From assembly GCA_020637755.1 (NCBI GenBank), contig JACKJW010000011.1, positions 18,693 to 82,692 of the forward strand: 64,000 nucleotides of DNA, given 5' to 3'. The notes under the pieces are model-generated. The model had not been told where the DNA came from. It made no database searches and saw nothing but the letters and a program-made list of their open reading frames with translations. Position numbers and translations under genes: made by a program. This stretch comes from Brucellaceae bacterium. GTDB lineage: Bacteria > Pseudomonadota > Alphaproteobacteria > Rhizobiales > Rhizobiaceae. Numbering within the stretch: the stretch's first letter is position 1; every line of letters begins with the position of its first letter. This document shows positions 16,967-25,618 of the stretch, piece by piece.

Positions 16967-17943
16967 GCGGGCCCTGCCGCGCGGATTGCCTTGGCGGCAA
17001 AATGCTCAGCCACATCGCGATGCGTGCGGAATTTGCGCGCTTCCACAAGCTCCATCAGGCGGCGGCCCATGACGGAGAAGAAGCGGCCGAGCGGCCCGCC
17101 CTGTTTCGGCTGCGGCAGGGTGCGCGCATTATAGGCGTCCATCGCGGCCTTCATGTCGCGGGCATTCTCCGCCGCGCCTTCCGGCATGACGAAGGGCTTA
17201 TCCGATTTGACGAAGAAACCGGCCGTCGCATCGGCAAAACGGTCTGCCGATTGCGGCAATTCCTCAAAGCCCGCCAGCCGTGCGGCCAGCCGCAGCGTGT
17301 AGGGGCTGTGATTGAAGATATGGCCATAGTGGAACAGCTTGCCATGCAGGCGCATGGCCGCATCGTTGCGTGTATTCGGAACGATGAGGAACAGCACACC
17401 ATCATCGGCAAGCCAGCGGCGCAGCACCTTCAGCGAGCGCACCGGATCGCGCATATGCTCCAGCACATGCGACAGGCGGATGAGATCGAAGGAGCCGTCG
17501 GAAAATTCGGTCTCTTCCAGCGTCTGCGTCATCACGTTCAGGCCGAGCTTGTCGCGCGTATAGGCCGAATAGTCGCGGTTCGGCTCCACGCCAAGGCTGT
17601 CGATCCCGGCCTTCGAGGCAATGAACATGAACTCGCCGGAGCCCGAACCCAGGTCCAGCAGCTTCTTCCGGCCCTTGTAGATGTCATGGTTGCGCACATA
17701 GTGGCGCGCGATGCGCTCGAAATTGCGCCAGACCTGCCGCATGCGCGGTTCAGCCGCGCCCTTGTATTCCTTGCGGTAGTCCTGCGTGTAGAAGGCCGCA
17801 AGCTCTTCATCTGTCGGGATCGGATCATTGGTGATGATCCCGCAGCCCATGCAGATGACTGTCTTGAGCGGTTTGCCGTGGCGGTCGCGTTCCGAAACCG
17901 TCTCGAAATGCGTTCCGCCGCAAAGCTGGCAGGGTTCGGTCAT
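16963..17943 (-). CDS. Class I SAM-dependent methyltransferase with zinc-ribbon N-terminus
   Basis: A 326-residue protein. The N-terminus has C-Q-L-C (Cys5, Cys8) and a second C-M-G-C pair about 25 residues later, likely a small zinc ribbon. The middle has the SAM-binding L-D-L-G-S-G-S-G-E-F motif and the later D-L-I-R-L-S-H-V-L-E-H segment, as in the Methyltransf_23/zinc-ribbon group that includes sugar C- or O-methyltransferases. The ATG at 17943 was chosen since it directly precedes the cysteine motif. It is cotranscribed with ttcA. The substrate is unknown; tRNA or a sugar are both possible. Confidence 0.85.
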   Translation of the reverse strand: MTEPCQLCGGTHFETVSERDRHGKPLKTVICMGCGIITNDPIPTDEELAAFYTQDYRKEYKGAAEPRMRQVWRNFERIARHYVRNHDIYKGRKKLLDLGSGSGEFMFIASKAGIDSLGVEPNRDYSAYTRDKLGLNVMTQTLEETEFSDGSFDLIRLSHVLEHMRDPVRSLKVLRRWLADDGVLFLIVPNTRNDAAMRLHGKLFHYGHIFNHSPYTLRLAARLAGFEELPQSADRFADATAGFFVKSDKPFVMPEGAAENARDMKAAMDAYNARTLPQPKQGGPLGRFFSVMGRRLMELVEARKFRTHRDVAEHFAAKAIRAAGPA

Positions 17944-18016
17944 GGGGATGCGCCCTCTGGGACATGGCAGGGAGGAAATTTCTGCCTGTTTATTGCCGTC
18001 AGCCGCCACGGGCAAC

Positions 18017-18042
18017 AAAAAAGCGGCCCCTTTCGGAGCCGC
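18017..18042 (-). terminator. Terminator of rpsD
   Basis: On the minus strand GCGGCTCC-GAAA-GGGGCCGC (one G:U pair) is followed by TTTTTT. It lies 27 bases beyond the rpsD stop. Confidence 0.92.
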
Positions 18043-18068
18043 CTTGATGGCCGCAATGGCAACAAACC

Positions 18069-18686
18069 TTAGCGCGAATAGAATTCGACGACCAGGTTCG
18101 GTTCCATCTGCACCGCATAGGGCACATCGGACAGGCCCGGAATGGCCTTGAACGTGGCAACCATCTTGTTGTGGTCCACTTCGATGTAGTCCGGCACGTC
18201 ACGCTCGGCGAGCTGGGTCGCTTCGAGCACGATGGCAAGCTGCTTGGACTTCTCACGCACTTCGATCACATCGCCCGGACGGCAACGGAACGACTGGATG
18301 TTCACGCGGCGGCCGTTGACGTTCACATGGCCGTGGTTGACGAACTGGCGGGCCGCGAAGATCGTCGGAACGAACTTGGCGCGGTAGACAACGGCGTCGA
18401 GGCGCGATTCCAGCAAGCCGATCAGGTTGTCCGGGGTGTCGCCCTTGCGGCGGTCGGCCTCGGTGTAGATGGCGCGGAACTGCTTTTCGGAGATATCGCC
18501 ATAGTAGCCCTTCAGCTTCTGCTTGGCGCGCAGCTGCACGCCGAAGTCCGAAAGCTTGCCCTTGCGGCGCTGGCCGTGCTGGCCGGGGCCGTATTCACGC
18601 TTGTTCACCGGGGACTTCGGACGGCCCCAGATGTTTTCGCCCATGCGGCGGTCGAGTTTGTACTTGGCGGATTCGCGCTTGCTCAT
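18069..18686 (-). CDS. rpsD: 30S ribosomal protein S4
   Basis: The 205-residue S4 protein, which binds 16S rRNA early in 30S assembly. M-S-K-R-E-S-A-K-Y-K-L-D-R-R, the Y-G-P-G-Q-H-G segment and the S4 RNA-binding domain (R-L-D-A-V-V-Y-R through R-Q-F-V-N-H-G-H-V-N-V-N-G) are present. The ATG at 18686 has an AAAGGGAA site; an upstream ATG at 18701 would add five residues not found in S4. It stands alone with its own terminator. The alphaproteobacterial S4 lacks N-terminal zinc cysteines, as here. Confidence 0.98.
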   Translation of the reverse strand: MSKRESAKYKLDRRMGENIWGRPKSPVNKREYGPGQHGQRRKGKLSDFGVQLRAKQKLKGYYGDISEKQFRAIYTEADRRKGDTPDNLIGLLESRLDAVVYRAKFVPTIFAARQFVNHGHVNVNGRRVNIQSFRCRPGDVIEVREKSKQLAIVLEATQLAERDVPDYIEVDHNKMVATFKAIPGLSDVPYAVQMEPNLVVEFYSR

Positions 18687-18824
18687 CGCATTCCCTTTCA
18701 AAACGTTGCACCCGCAACCTCATGTTACGGGTGAAGGAAACACGCCCTCCTCTGGAAGCCTTTTGCGCTTCCTGACAGGCACTCCCACGCACGCATTGCG
18801 GAAAGAACCACGGGACATGTCAAC

Positions 18825-18849
18825 AAAACACCGGCCCTGAAAGAGCCGG
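18825..18849 (-). terminator. Probable terminator of the HxlR regulator gene
   Basis: Minus-strand hairpin CCGGC...GCCGG (18845-18849 with 18831-18835) followed by TGTTTTG, 36 bases past the regulator stop. Confidence 0.6.
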
Positions 18850-18884
18850 AGTTGGCGGTTCACTAGTCGTAGTGCCACCGATTG

Positions 18885-19301
18885 TCAACCGGCATCGGCC
18901 TTGTCGAACTGCGCTTGCGCGTCCCTGAGCCTTTGCCGGTTTTCCGCCGCCCAGTGCCCGAGCGCGGCAACCGGACCGGCGAGCGACCGTCCGAATGCCG
19001 TCAGCTCATATTCCACCGAGGGCGGATTGGTCGGAAAGACTGTACGCGCCACCAGCCCGTCGCGCTCCAGCCCGCGCAGCGTCACGGTCAGCATGCGTTG
19101 CGAAATGCCCTCGATGCGCCGTTTGAGCGCATTGAAGCGCAGCGGGCCCGGCTGCAGCATGAAGATGACCAGCAGGCTCCATGTGTCGCCCACGCGGCGC
19201 AGCACCTCACGGATCGGGCACGAGCCGTCATCATCGGGCTGGAACCCCGGATTGGTGATCAGCAGCGGTGCGGCATCCCCTTCCCCCGTTCGCGCATTCA
19301 T
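18885..19301 (-). CDS. HxlR-family transcriptional regulator
   Basis: A 138-residue winged-helix regulator of the HxlR family. Visible are C-P-I-R-E-V-L-R-R-V-G-D-T-W-S-L-L-V-I, F-N-A-L-K-R-R-I-E-G-I-S-Q-R-M-L-T-V-T-L-R-G-L-E, and the wing V-E-Y-E-L-T-A-F-G. A cysteine at about position 28 sits where redox-sensing members have one. It is transcribed away from an NAD(P)H-binding protein gene, and a near-perfect inverted repeat lies in the shared promoter region, so it very likely represses both genes. Confidence 0.92.
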   Translation of the reverse strand: MNARTGEGDAAPLLITNPGFQPDDDGSCPIREVLRRVGDTWSLLVIFMLQPGPLRFNALKRRIEGISQRMLTVTLRGLERDGLVARTVFPTNPPSVEYELTAFGRSLAGPVAALGHWAAENRQRLRDAQAQFDKADAG

Positions 19302-19364
19302 GGCGGTTCCTTCCGTGTGCCCTGGTGAGGAAATGATGCGTCCTTACGGAACCCGTCACTTCGC

Positions 19365-19395
19365 GCTATCTGGTTACTATTGATAACCTGATAGC
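19365..19395. promoter_or_regulatory. Operator-like inverted repeat in the HxlR/oxidoreductase divergent promoter
   Basis: Arms GCTATCTGGTTA (19365-19376) and TAACCTGATAGC (19384-19395) match at 11 of 12 positions around a 7-base centre. Position between divergent genes and dyad form fit an HxlR dimer site. Confidence 0.8.
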
Positions 19396-19437
19396 AAATC
19401 GTGCCTGTATTTTCCAGTGGCACGGGAAAGGACCACC

Positions 19438-20076
19438 ATGAAAATCGCCCTGATCGGCGCCACCGGCCACGTCGGTTCTGCCATTCTCGCCGAAGCCGCC
19501 CGGCGCGGCCATTCTGTCACCGCCATCGTCCGCAATCCTGGCAAGGTCTCCACCCTGCCCGGCGTCAAGGCCGTGACCGCCGATGCAGCCGATGCGGCTG
19601 CGTTGTCACCGCTCCTTGCCGGTCATGACGTCGTCATTTCCGCTTTCAACGGCGGCTGGGGCGATCCGGACATCTACAACAAGCATCTCGACGGCTCGCG
19701 CGCCATCGCAAGCGCTGCAGACAAGGCCGGCATCCGGCTGATCATGGTGGGCGGCGCAGGCAGCCTGCATGCGCCGGACGGCTCGCAGTTCGTCGATTCC
19801 CCGCAATTCCCGGAAGCCTGGAAGGCCGGAGCGCTGGCCGCCCGCGACATTCTGACCGAGTTGAAGGCCAAGGGCGGCACGGGCTGGACCTTCGTGTCAC
19901 CGGCCATGGAACTGTCACCGGGCGAGCGCACCGGCACCTACCGCCTCGGCACCGAAACCCCGGTCTGGGATGCGGAGAACCACAACCGCGCCACCACGGG
20001 TGATCTTGCCGATGCCATCCTGAACGAGGCCGAAAAGCCGCAATTTGCGGGCAAGCGCTTCACGCTCGGCTATTGA
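19438..20076 (+). CDS. NAD(P)H-binding protein, YwnB/NmrA-like atypical SDR
   Basis: A 212-residue Rossmann-fold protein of the NAD(P)H-binding (SDR_a5/YwnB) family. The N-terminal G-A-T-G-H-V-G-S nucleotide-binding loop (about 8-15) follows M-K-I-A-L-I. The V-G-G-A-G-S-L and F-V-S-P-A segments are typical. The ATG at 19438 begins at the first strand; the upstream start at 19417 lacks support. It forms the classic HxlR-regulated divergent pair and probably handles electrophile or redox stress. The substrate is unknown. Confidence 0.9.
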   Translation: MKIALIGATGHVGSAILAEAARRGHSVTAIVRNPGKVSTLPGVKAVTADAADAAALSPLLAGHDVVISAFNGGWGDPDIYNKHLDGSRAIASAADKAGIRLIMVGGAGSLHAPDGSQFVDSPQFPEAWKAGALAARDILTELKAKGGTGWTFVSPAMELSPGERTGTYRLGTETPVWDAENHNRATTGDLADAILNEAEKPQFAGKRFTLGY

Positions 20077-20102
20077 GCAAGGCAAGACCGCAACAATAGG
20101 TC

Positions 20103-20135
20103 AAAGCCCGCGCGTCGGAAAGACGCGCGGGCTTT
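20103..20135. terminator. Bidirectional terminator between oxidoreductase and PhoX genes
   Basis: A 14-bp perfect stem: AAAGCCCGCGCGTC (20103-20116) with GACGCGCGGGCTTT (20122-20135), loop of 5. It serves the oxidoreductase on plus and the PhoX-like gene on minus. Confidence 0.9.
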
Positions 20136-20184
20136 CAGTGATCCGGACAGATGGCGCCCGAGGTGCGCCAGCCGTACTGCCGGA

Positions 20185-21930
20185 TTACATGCCGGCCTTG
20201 ACCGCAGGGAACGGTCCCACATAGCCGATATAGGCGCGGGCATCGGCAGGGTCGGTCAGCTTGTCTTCGTCGGATTCGCCGTAAGGATGCTGCACAACGC
20301 CCATCAGGTAGCCATGGCCATTGATGTCGCCATACCAGTAGGGCGAGGTCGTCTCTGACCCGTATGGCGTGGTGAAGATGCGGGTCAGGCTCTTCCTGTC
20401 CAGATCAAATGCCCACATGGCGTCGTTCTGGTGACCTGAGCCGGTATCCTCGCCGATGATCAGGGTACGCGTCCCGGTGATGAAGGTCAGGTTGTCCGGA
20501 TTGGCAATGCCGTCAATGTCGCAGCTATTCCCGGCATAGGGTGAACCGTCTTCATATTTGGCAGGCTTGCCCTCCACCAGGGCACGGGCAGACGTGGCCA
20601 CCATCGAGCCGTCAACGTCCAGTTCGTAGACGGCACCACACTTGTTGGCCGTGAGCTTGATGTCGTTTCGGCCGCCCTTGTCATACTTGTTGTCCTTGAC
20701 GGCATCCTCCATGCCGCTGGAGACCTCCGACATGGCCAGATAGAGCTTGGAATCGGTTGCGTTGAAGGTGATGCCCTCCATTTTCCTGAACTCGGTCGTG
20801 GCCCCCATCATTGAGGCATAGCGCCGGGTTTCGAGGCGCGAGGCAGCCATTTCCATGCCGTCCCTGACCTTGAGGCACTCTGCGCGGCCTTCGGCATTGG
20901 ACGCCATGAAGCCCTGCGCGCAGGATCCGTCATCGGCCATGTCGCCGGTCTCGAAGATCTGCGAAAACGTCACGCCGCCTTCAATCAGCTTGGCGACAGA
21001 CGCATCATCTCCGTGGCCAAGATCGATCCAGCTCATCTCGGCCTCACCGGCACCCTCGTTCGATGTCTGCGTCCATTTGGCAGCGTAGAGCGCGCCTGCG
21101 GACAGGTCGCCTTCCTTGTCGGCCACGAAGCGGAACAGCCCGGTATTGGTGCCATCATCGGAGATGTAGACGGTCTTCTTGTCCGGCATCACATAGCCAA
21201 GTTCCACCGCCACGCGGCCGGCAGCAAAGTGCTTGTGCGGGGTCGCCGAGCCGTCGTCAGCCACCGTGATCTCAACGAGGTAGCCATAACGGTAGGGATT
21301 GAAGGCAGCACGGAAAGCTTCCAGCGACATGTCTGCGGGATTGACACCGAAATAGCGCACCATCGGCTTGTAGTAATCGTCGATCTGGTCAAGCGCTGTG
21401 GCCGCTTCGACCGCGCGGGCGTCGGCCGGGTATTCCTCCGAACCCAGATGGCTGTTCCACGGCGTCACAGAACCGGCGCAAGGCACCCAGAGACCGCCAA
21501 GGGTCGAGAAATCGATCGGCTTGCTGGACGTCACCGTCAGATTGCCGTCGCTGTCCTGCTTGAGTTCGGAGATGTACATCGCACCCGGACGGGCCTCGAA
21601 ATGGGTGATGCTGAACAGCTTGCCGCCAACGGTCAGCAGCGATGTGAAATCGGCATCCGGAGAATCCTCCGCCACCCCCTTCTCGTTCATCACCGGCTTG
21701 CCATCCTTGTCCAGAAGCTTGCCAATGCCGTTGTCACCGGAACGGAACAGCACGTGATAGCCGATCTTCGCCGGCATGCCGTCAACCGTGACAGCCTCGG
21801 ACGCCACCACCGCCCGTTTCTCGGCATCGGTGCCGGGAAACTTGACCGGGGCAAACGAGATGTCTGCGGCCAACGCCACCGAGGGCAGGACCGCAAGTGC
21901 AGTGATCATCATGAGAGTGGTTTTGAGCAT
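20185..21930 (-). CDS. PhoX-like secreted phosphatase (DUF839)
   Basis: A 581-residue protein of the PhoX/DUF839 beta-propeller family, calcium/iron-dependent phosphatases. A signal peptide covers residues 1-21 (ends in A-L-A). The conserved C-A-G-S-V-T-P-W-N-S-H-L-G-S-E-E region at about 150, Y-G-Y-L-V-E, the D-G-T-N-T-G-L-F-R-F-V segment, K-M-E-G-I and N-P-D-N-L-T-F are typical. No twin-arginine motif is visible, although characterised PhoX proteins use Tat; export here would be by Sec. No Pho box was recognised upstream. The activity on phosphate esters is inferred from the family. Confidence 0.85.
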   Translation of the reverse strand: MLKTTLMMITALAVLPSVALAADISFAPVKFPGTDAEKRAVVASEAVTVDGMPAKIGYHVLFRSGDNGIGKLLDKDGKPVMNEKGVAEDSPDADFTSLLTVGGKLFSITHFEARPGAMYISELKQDSDGNLTVTSSKPIDFSTLGGLWVPCAGSVTPWNSHLGSEEYPADARAVEAATALDQIDDYYKPMVRYFGVNPADMSLEAFRAAFNPYRYGYLVEITVADDGSATPHKHFAAGRVAVELGYVMPDKKTVYISDDGTNTGLFRFVADKEGDLSAGALYAAKWTQTSNEGAGEAEMSWIDLGHGDDASVAKLIEGGVTFSQIFETGDMADDGSCAQGFMASNAEGRAECLKVRDGMEMAASRLETRRYASMMGATTEFRKMEGITFNATDSKLYLAMSEVSSGMEDAVKDNKYDKGGRNDIKLTANKCGAVYELDVDGSMVATSARALVEGKPAKYEDGSPYAGNSCDIDGIANPDNLTFITGTRTLIIGEDTGSGHQNDAMWAFDLDRKSLTRIFTTPYGSETTSPYWYGDINGHGYLMGVVQHPYGESDEDKLTDPADARAYIGYVGPFPAVKAGM

Positions 21931-22037
21931 GGACTCTGTCCTTCACATGGAAATGGGGATCCGTGCGAAAGCTAAGGTGCCTTCATGAAGGCCGGATGAC
22001 GCACCCGGAAGTGCGATTGCCATGGAAGGGCCAATCC

Positions 22038-22598
22038 CTATTTGTCCCAATCCTCATAGGCAGGACACTGGCCATCGGGCAGGCGCTCCAGCCGGAAGGA
22101 CCTGTCATCACGGCCCGGCTTGAGGGGGACGGCAGCATCCTCGTCCTCCTCATCGCCGTCACAGGATTCGCTGAGCCGGATGCCCCACATGTCGTCGAAG
22201 GAGACGAGCAGCGCCCCGTCCTCGCGCGGCTTCAAAAAGACCCCCCCGCCATCGCATTCGATGCCGCAAAAGGCCTTGCCGTCGCGTTCCATGCACGGCC
22301 CGGTGCCGTGCGCCTGCTTTTTCGCGCCGCGCCGGTCAACACGCATCTGGAACATGTAGTCGCCGAAGGGTTCGTTTCCCTCCTGTTCGAACACGTGCCA
22401 TGTCAGGCGGAACTCCATGCCGGTGACGGTCTGGTGCGGATGCGTCTTCAGGTGAGCGGCATCATAGACCCGCGCGAAACAGGCCCTTGCTTCGGGTTCC
22501 ACCGGAACGATGGCCGCCAGAAGCGGTGATGGCTCCGGCATCTGCGCCAGCGCAGGAGAGCTGAGGCAGAAGGCAAGGAGGAGGAGCGCTGTGCGCAT
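22038..22598 (-). CDS. Secreted protein of unknown function
   Basis: A 186-residue protein with a signal peptide (about 1-19, ending A-L-A). The mature part has eight or so cysteines including C-F-A-R, G-P-C-M, F-C-G-I-E-C and E-S-C-D, consistent with a periplasmic disulfide-bonded fold, and an acidic stretch D-G-D-E-E-D-E-D. No family is recognised with confidence. The ATG at 22598 was chosen because it starts directly at the signal; the longer frame to 22649 adds polar residues. It lies downstream of murI on the same strand, 66 bases away. Confidence 0.7.
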   Translation of the reverse strand: MRTALLLLAFCLSSPALAQMPEPSPLLAAIVPVEPEARACFARVYDAAHLKTHPHQTVTGMEFRLTWHVFEQEGNEPFGDYMFQMRVDRRGAKKQAHGTGPCMERDGKAFCGIECDGGGVFLKPREDGALLVSFDDMWGIRLSESCDGDEEDEDAAVPLKPGRDDRSFRLERLPDGQCPAYEDWDK

Positions 22599-22664
22599 GG
22601 CATCACCTGTTCGCTGAAAGCCCCTCGTTGCAACGATAGCACAGGCCACATCCCCGGCAAGCGC

Positions 22665-23456
22665 TCAGGCGAAGGTGCTGAAACCGAAGCCGCGCATCAG
22701 GCGCCTGAGCGCCGGATCGGGATTGCCCGAGGTAAAGACCGCCACATCCTCCTCGGCCGGGGCCGCCCTTGTGCCGCCAGCCTCCCCCAGCATCGCCATG
22801 GCGCGCCGCGCGATTGCCTCCGACGTGTCGATCCAGTCCACCGGCCAGGGCGCCATCTTGCGCATGCGGTTGACGAGAAACGGGTAGTGCGTGCACGCGA
22901 GCACCACGATGTCGGTGCGACGGCCGTCCCTCTCCACGAAGCATGGGGCAATCTCGGCGCTCACCGCCGCTTCGTCCACGAAACCATGACGCATGTAGTC
23001 TTCCGCCAGCCGCGCAAGGTTTTCCGATCCGACCAGGCGCACATGGCACTGCGTGGCATATTTCTGGATGAGGTCGCGCGTATATTGACGCTTCACCGTG
23101 CCCGGCGTCGCCAGCACCGAGACCAGGCCGGACGCGGTGCGTTCGGCGGCAGGCTTCACCGCAGGCACCGTGCCGACAAAGCGCTCCGCCGGATAGGTCG
23201 CCCGCAAATGCTCGATGGCCAGCGTCGAGGCCGTGTTGCAGGCAATCACGATGATGTCCGGCTTCCAGCGTGCGATGAGGTCGCTGAACAGCCCCGTCAT
23301 CCGCCCCTTCAGCGCCTCCTCCTCCCACGCTCCGTAGGGAAAGGCCGCGTCATCGGCCACGTAGACGTAGCGATAGTCGGGCAGCAGGATGCGCGCTTCC
23401 TTGATGACCGAAAGTCCGCCAATGCCGCTGTCGAAGAAAAGGATCGTCCCGGACAT
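22665..23456 (-). CDS. murI: Glutamate racemase
   Basis: A 263-residue enzyme that makes D-glutamate for peptidoglycan. Visible are F-F-D-S-G-I-G-G-L-S-V, the first catalytic cysteine (Cys73) in I-A-C-N-T-A-S-T and the second (Cys188) in L-A-C-T-H-Y-P-F. Length is normal. It lies 50 bases downstream of trmJ on the same strand and is probably cotranscribed with it. Confidence 0.96.
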   Translation of the reverse strand: MSGTILFFDSGIGGLSVIKEARILLPDYRYVYVADDAAFPYGAWEEEALKGRMTGLFSDLIARWKPDIIVIACNTASTLAIEHLRATYPAERFVGTVPAVKPAAERTASGLVSVLATPGTVKRQYTRDLIQKYATQCHVRLVGSENLARLAEDYMRHGFVDEAAVSAEIAPCFVERDGRRTDIVVLACTHYPFLVNRMRKMAPWPVDWIDTSEAIARRAMAMLGEAGGTRAAPAEEDVAVFTSGNPDPALRRLMRGFGFSTFA

Positions 23457-23506
23457 GATGCCCCGTTGAACTCCGCCCTGCCCGTCCGGGCGCTTGTGCT
23501 GCAGCC

Positions 23507-24301
23507 TCAGTCCTCGGGTGGGCCATCGCCACGCCGCCGCTCCGGCGTAAACCTGTCGAGAGAGGATATCACGCCGCGCAGCACGTCAATCTCGGCGGCA
23601 AAGAATCCCGGACGGGTGAAGACGGCGCGCAGGTTGTCCACCATTTTCGGCTTCTTGTCGGCGGTGCGGAAATAGCCGCGCTTGTCCAGCGCCTCTTCCA
23701 GATGGCCGAGCAGGCCCTGCAATTGACCCTTGCGCGCCGGCAGCATCTCCGGGCCGGAGAAATTCGTGTCAGTCACGCTCTCAAGTCCGCCCTTCATCCA
23801 CTCATAGCTCATCAGCAGCACGGCCTGGGCAATATTGAGCGAGGCAAAGGCGGGGTTGACCGGAAAGGTCACGATCTCGTCGGCAAGGCTGACTTCTTCA
23901 TTGGACAGGCCAAACCGTTCCCGCCCGAACAGGATGGCGGTGCGCTGGCCGGCTGCGTGGCGGGCCCGCAGCATGGCAGAAGCCTCCACTGGGCTGCGCA
24001 CCACCTTGAACCCGTCGCGGATGCGCGCCGTCGTGGCGAAGACGAATTCCATGTCGGCAATCGCCTCGGAAAGCGAAGCGAAGACCTGTGTTACGTCAAT
24101 GACGTGATCGGCCTTGCTCGCCGCCGAGCGGGCCTTTTCCGACGGCCATCCGTCACGCGGATTGACAAGCCGCAACTCCGCCAGGCCGAAATTCGCCATG
24201 GCGCGGGCGACCATGCCGATGTTTTCGCCAAGCTGGGGCTCGACCAGCACGATGACGGGCCCGTCCGCGATGAGGGTCTGGTGCTTGTCGGTTCCGGCCA
24301 T
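23507..24301 (-). CDS. trmJ: tRNA (cytidine/uridine-2'-O-)-methyltransferase TrmJ
   Basis: A 264-residue SpoU/SPOUT RNA methyltransferase. P-Q-L-G-E-N-I-G-M-V-A-R-A-M near residue 22, L-F-G-R-E-R-F-G-L-S-N-E-E at about 130 and the knot segment N-I-A-Q-A-V-L-L-M-S-Y-E are characteristic of TrmJ, which methylates position 32 of tRNA. The ATG at 24301 starts just before the family N-terminus; 24376 would add 25 unrelated residues. It heads the trmJ-murI pair. An FNR/FixK-type box lies about 200 bases upstream. Confidence 0.92.
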   Translation of the reverse strand: MAGTDKHQTLIADGPVIVLVEPQLGENIGMVARAMANFGLAELRLVNPRDGWPSEKARSAASKADHVIDVTQVFASLSEAIADMEFVFATTARIRDGFKVVRSPVEASAMLRARHAAGQRTAILFGRERFGLSNEEVSLADEIVTFPVNPAFASLNIAQAVLLMSYEWMKGGLESVTDTNFSGPEMLPARKGQLQGLLGHLEEALDKRGYFRTADKKPKMVDNLRAVFTRPGFFAAEIDVLRGVISSLDRFTPERRRGDGPPED

Positions 24302-24497
24302 GGGCGCATCGCTCCTTGCCGCGCTCTCCTGCCACAGCTTGCGCGTCAAGGAAACAGCCGGGATCAGGAAAGGCACCGGCCGCGCCGCTTGTCGCGGGCA
24401 CGGCCGGCATGGAAGTCCTCACCCCAATCGGGACCTCCTGGTTGGCATGTCCGAAACCGCCATGCCGGGCATGATGCACCGGCGCGGCCGCTCCACT

Positions 24498-24511
24498 TTG
24501 ACTTGCATCAA
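24498..24511. promoter_or_regulatory. FNR/FixK-type box
   Basis: TTGAC-TTGC-ATCAA matches the TTGAY-N4-RTCAA consensus exactly. It lies in the 24302-24569 spacer, about 200 bases upstream of trmJ and beyond the stop of the hydrolase gene. No gene of the oxygen-response type is adjacent. The rest of this spacer shows nothing recognisable. Confidence 0.5.
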
Positions 24512-24569
24512 ATGATCACCAAAGAATGCAGCGTCCGGGCTGCGGCAAAATCGCCGGGCGCTTCGCCTG

Positions 24570-25460
24570 TCAGCCGAGAAAGGCGCGGATGGCAGATGCC
24601 ACCCAATACGGCTGTTCATGCAGGATCCAGTGCCCCGCATCCGCCAGTTTCCGGATCGTGAGGTCGGCGGCAAAATCCTCCAGCCCTTCCAGGCAGGCAG
24701 GCCGCAGTGCCGTATCCGCCTCTCCCCAGAGCAGCAGATGCGGCATGGCCACCCGCATGGCCTCGCGCGGCGTAGCCAGAAGCGGCGCCTGCGGGGGTTC
24801 CTCCCCGATGCCCGGCACGATCACCGGTGACGCGCGATACCAGTTGAGCATGCCGTCAAGCGCACCGGGCTGGCTCCACTGGCCGACATAGCGGGCCTTC
24901 ATCTCTGCGGTCAGCCAAGGCGCATGGGAGAAGCCTTCCATCATGCGGATGAGCCGCGCGAAACCGTCGGCCCGCAGCAGCGCCTCGGCATCCCCATCCC
25001 TCAGCCGGTTCATATACTGGCTCGCCGCGCGCTGTTCCGCATCCTCGAAGATCGCGCGCTGGAAGCAGATCGGATGCACGCCGTTCGCGATCATCAGCCG
25101 CGCAACCCGGTCCGGCCTCCGGAACGCCATTGCATAGGCGACGGCCGATCCCCAGTCGTGCCCGAGCACGAAGACCGGACGCTCCGGCGAAACACTGTCA
25201 ATCAGCGTAAACATGTCGGCTGTCAGGTGCCGCCCGCGATAGGCATCCGCGCCGCGCGGCTTGAGCGAGCAGTTGAAGCCGCGCTGATCGGGCACCACAA
25301 GCCGGAAGCGATCGGCCAAAAGCGGAATCACCGCCTCGAAAGCCAGCCAGGATTCCGGAAATCCGTGCAGGCACAGCATCACGGGCGCTCCGGCCGGCCC
25401 GGCCTCGCGCCAGTGCAGGGTCCCCTCGGGCAGATCGAGGGTCTTTAACGCTGGTTCCAC
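24570..25460 (-). CDS. Epoxide-hydrolase-like alpha/beta hydrolase
   Basis: A 296-residue alpha/beta hydrolase. It has the oxyanion H-G-F-P-E-S-W motif (32-38), nucleophile Asp102 in G-H-D-W-G-S, acid Asp249 in W-G-E-A-D and His277 in A-G-H-W. The Asp nucleophile plus a Tyr in the cap (N-W-Y-R, about 208) point to soluble epoxide hydrolases; haloalkane dehalogenase is the main alternative. It is a single gene divergent from icd. Substrate is unknown. Confidence 0.88.
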   Translation of the reverse strand: MEPALKTLDLPEGTLHWREAGPAGAPVMLCLHGFPESWLAFEAVIPLLADRFRLVVPDQRGFNCSLKPRGADAYRGRHLTADMFTLIDSVSPERPVFVLGHDWGSAVAYAMAFRRPDRVARLMIANGVHPICFQRAIFEDAEQRAASQYMNRLRDGDAEALLRADGFARLIRMMEGFSHAPWLTAEMKARYVGQWSQPGALDGMLNWYRASPVIVPGIGEEPPQAPLLATPREAMRVAMPHLLLWGEADTALRPACLEGLEDFAADLTIRKLADAGHWILHEQPYWVASAIRAFLG

Positions 25461-25618
25461 AACAACTCCTCCCGCTTCTCTCTGTTTGGCAACGCTAATT
25501 TCATATGCGCCAAGAGCATGACTTTGCCTCGACCGGCGAGGGTGCTATAGGGGCCGTACCTTAGTACAAACAGGCCTGTCGCGGGCGTGCCCGCACTCCC
25601 AAAACACGAGGAAATCCC

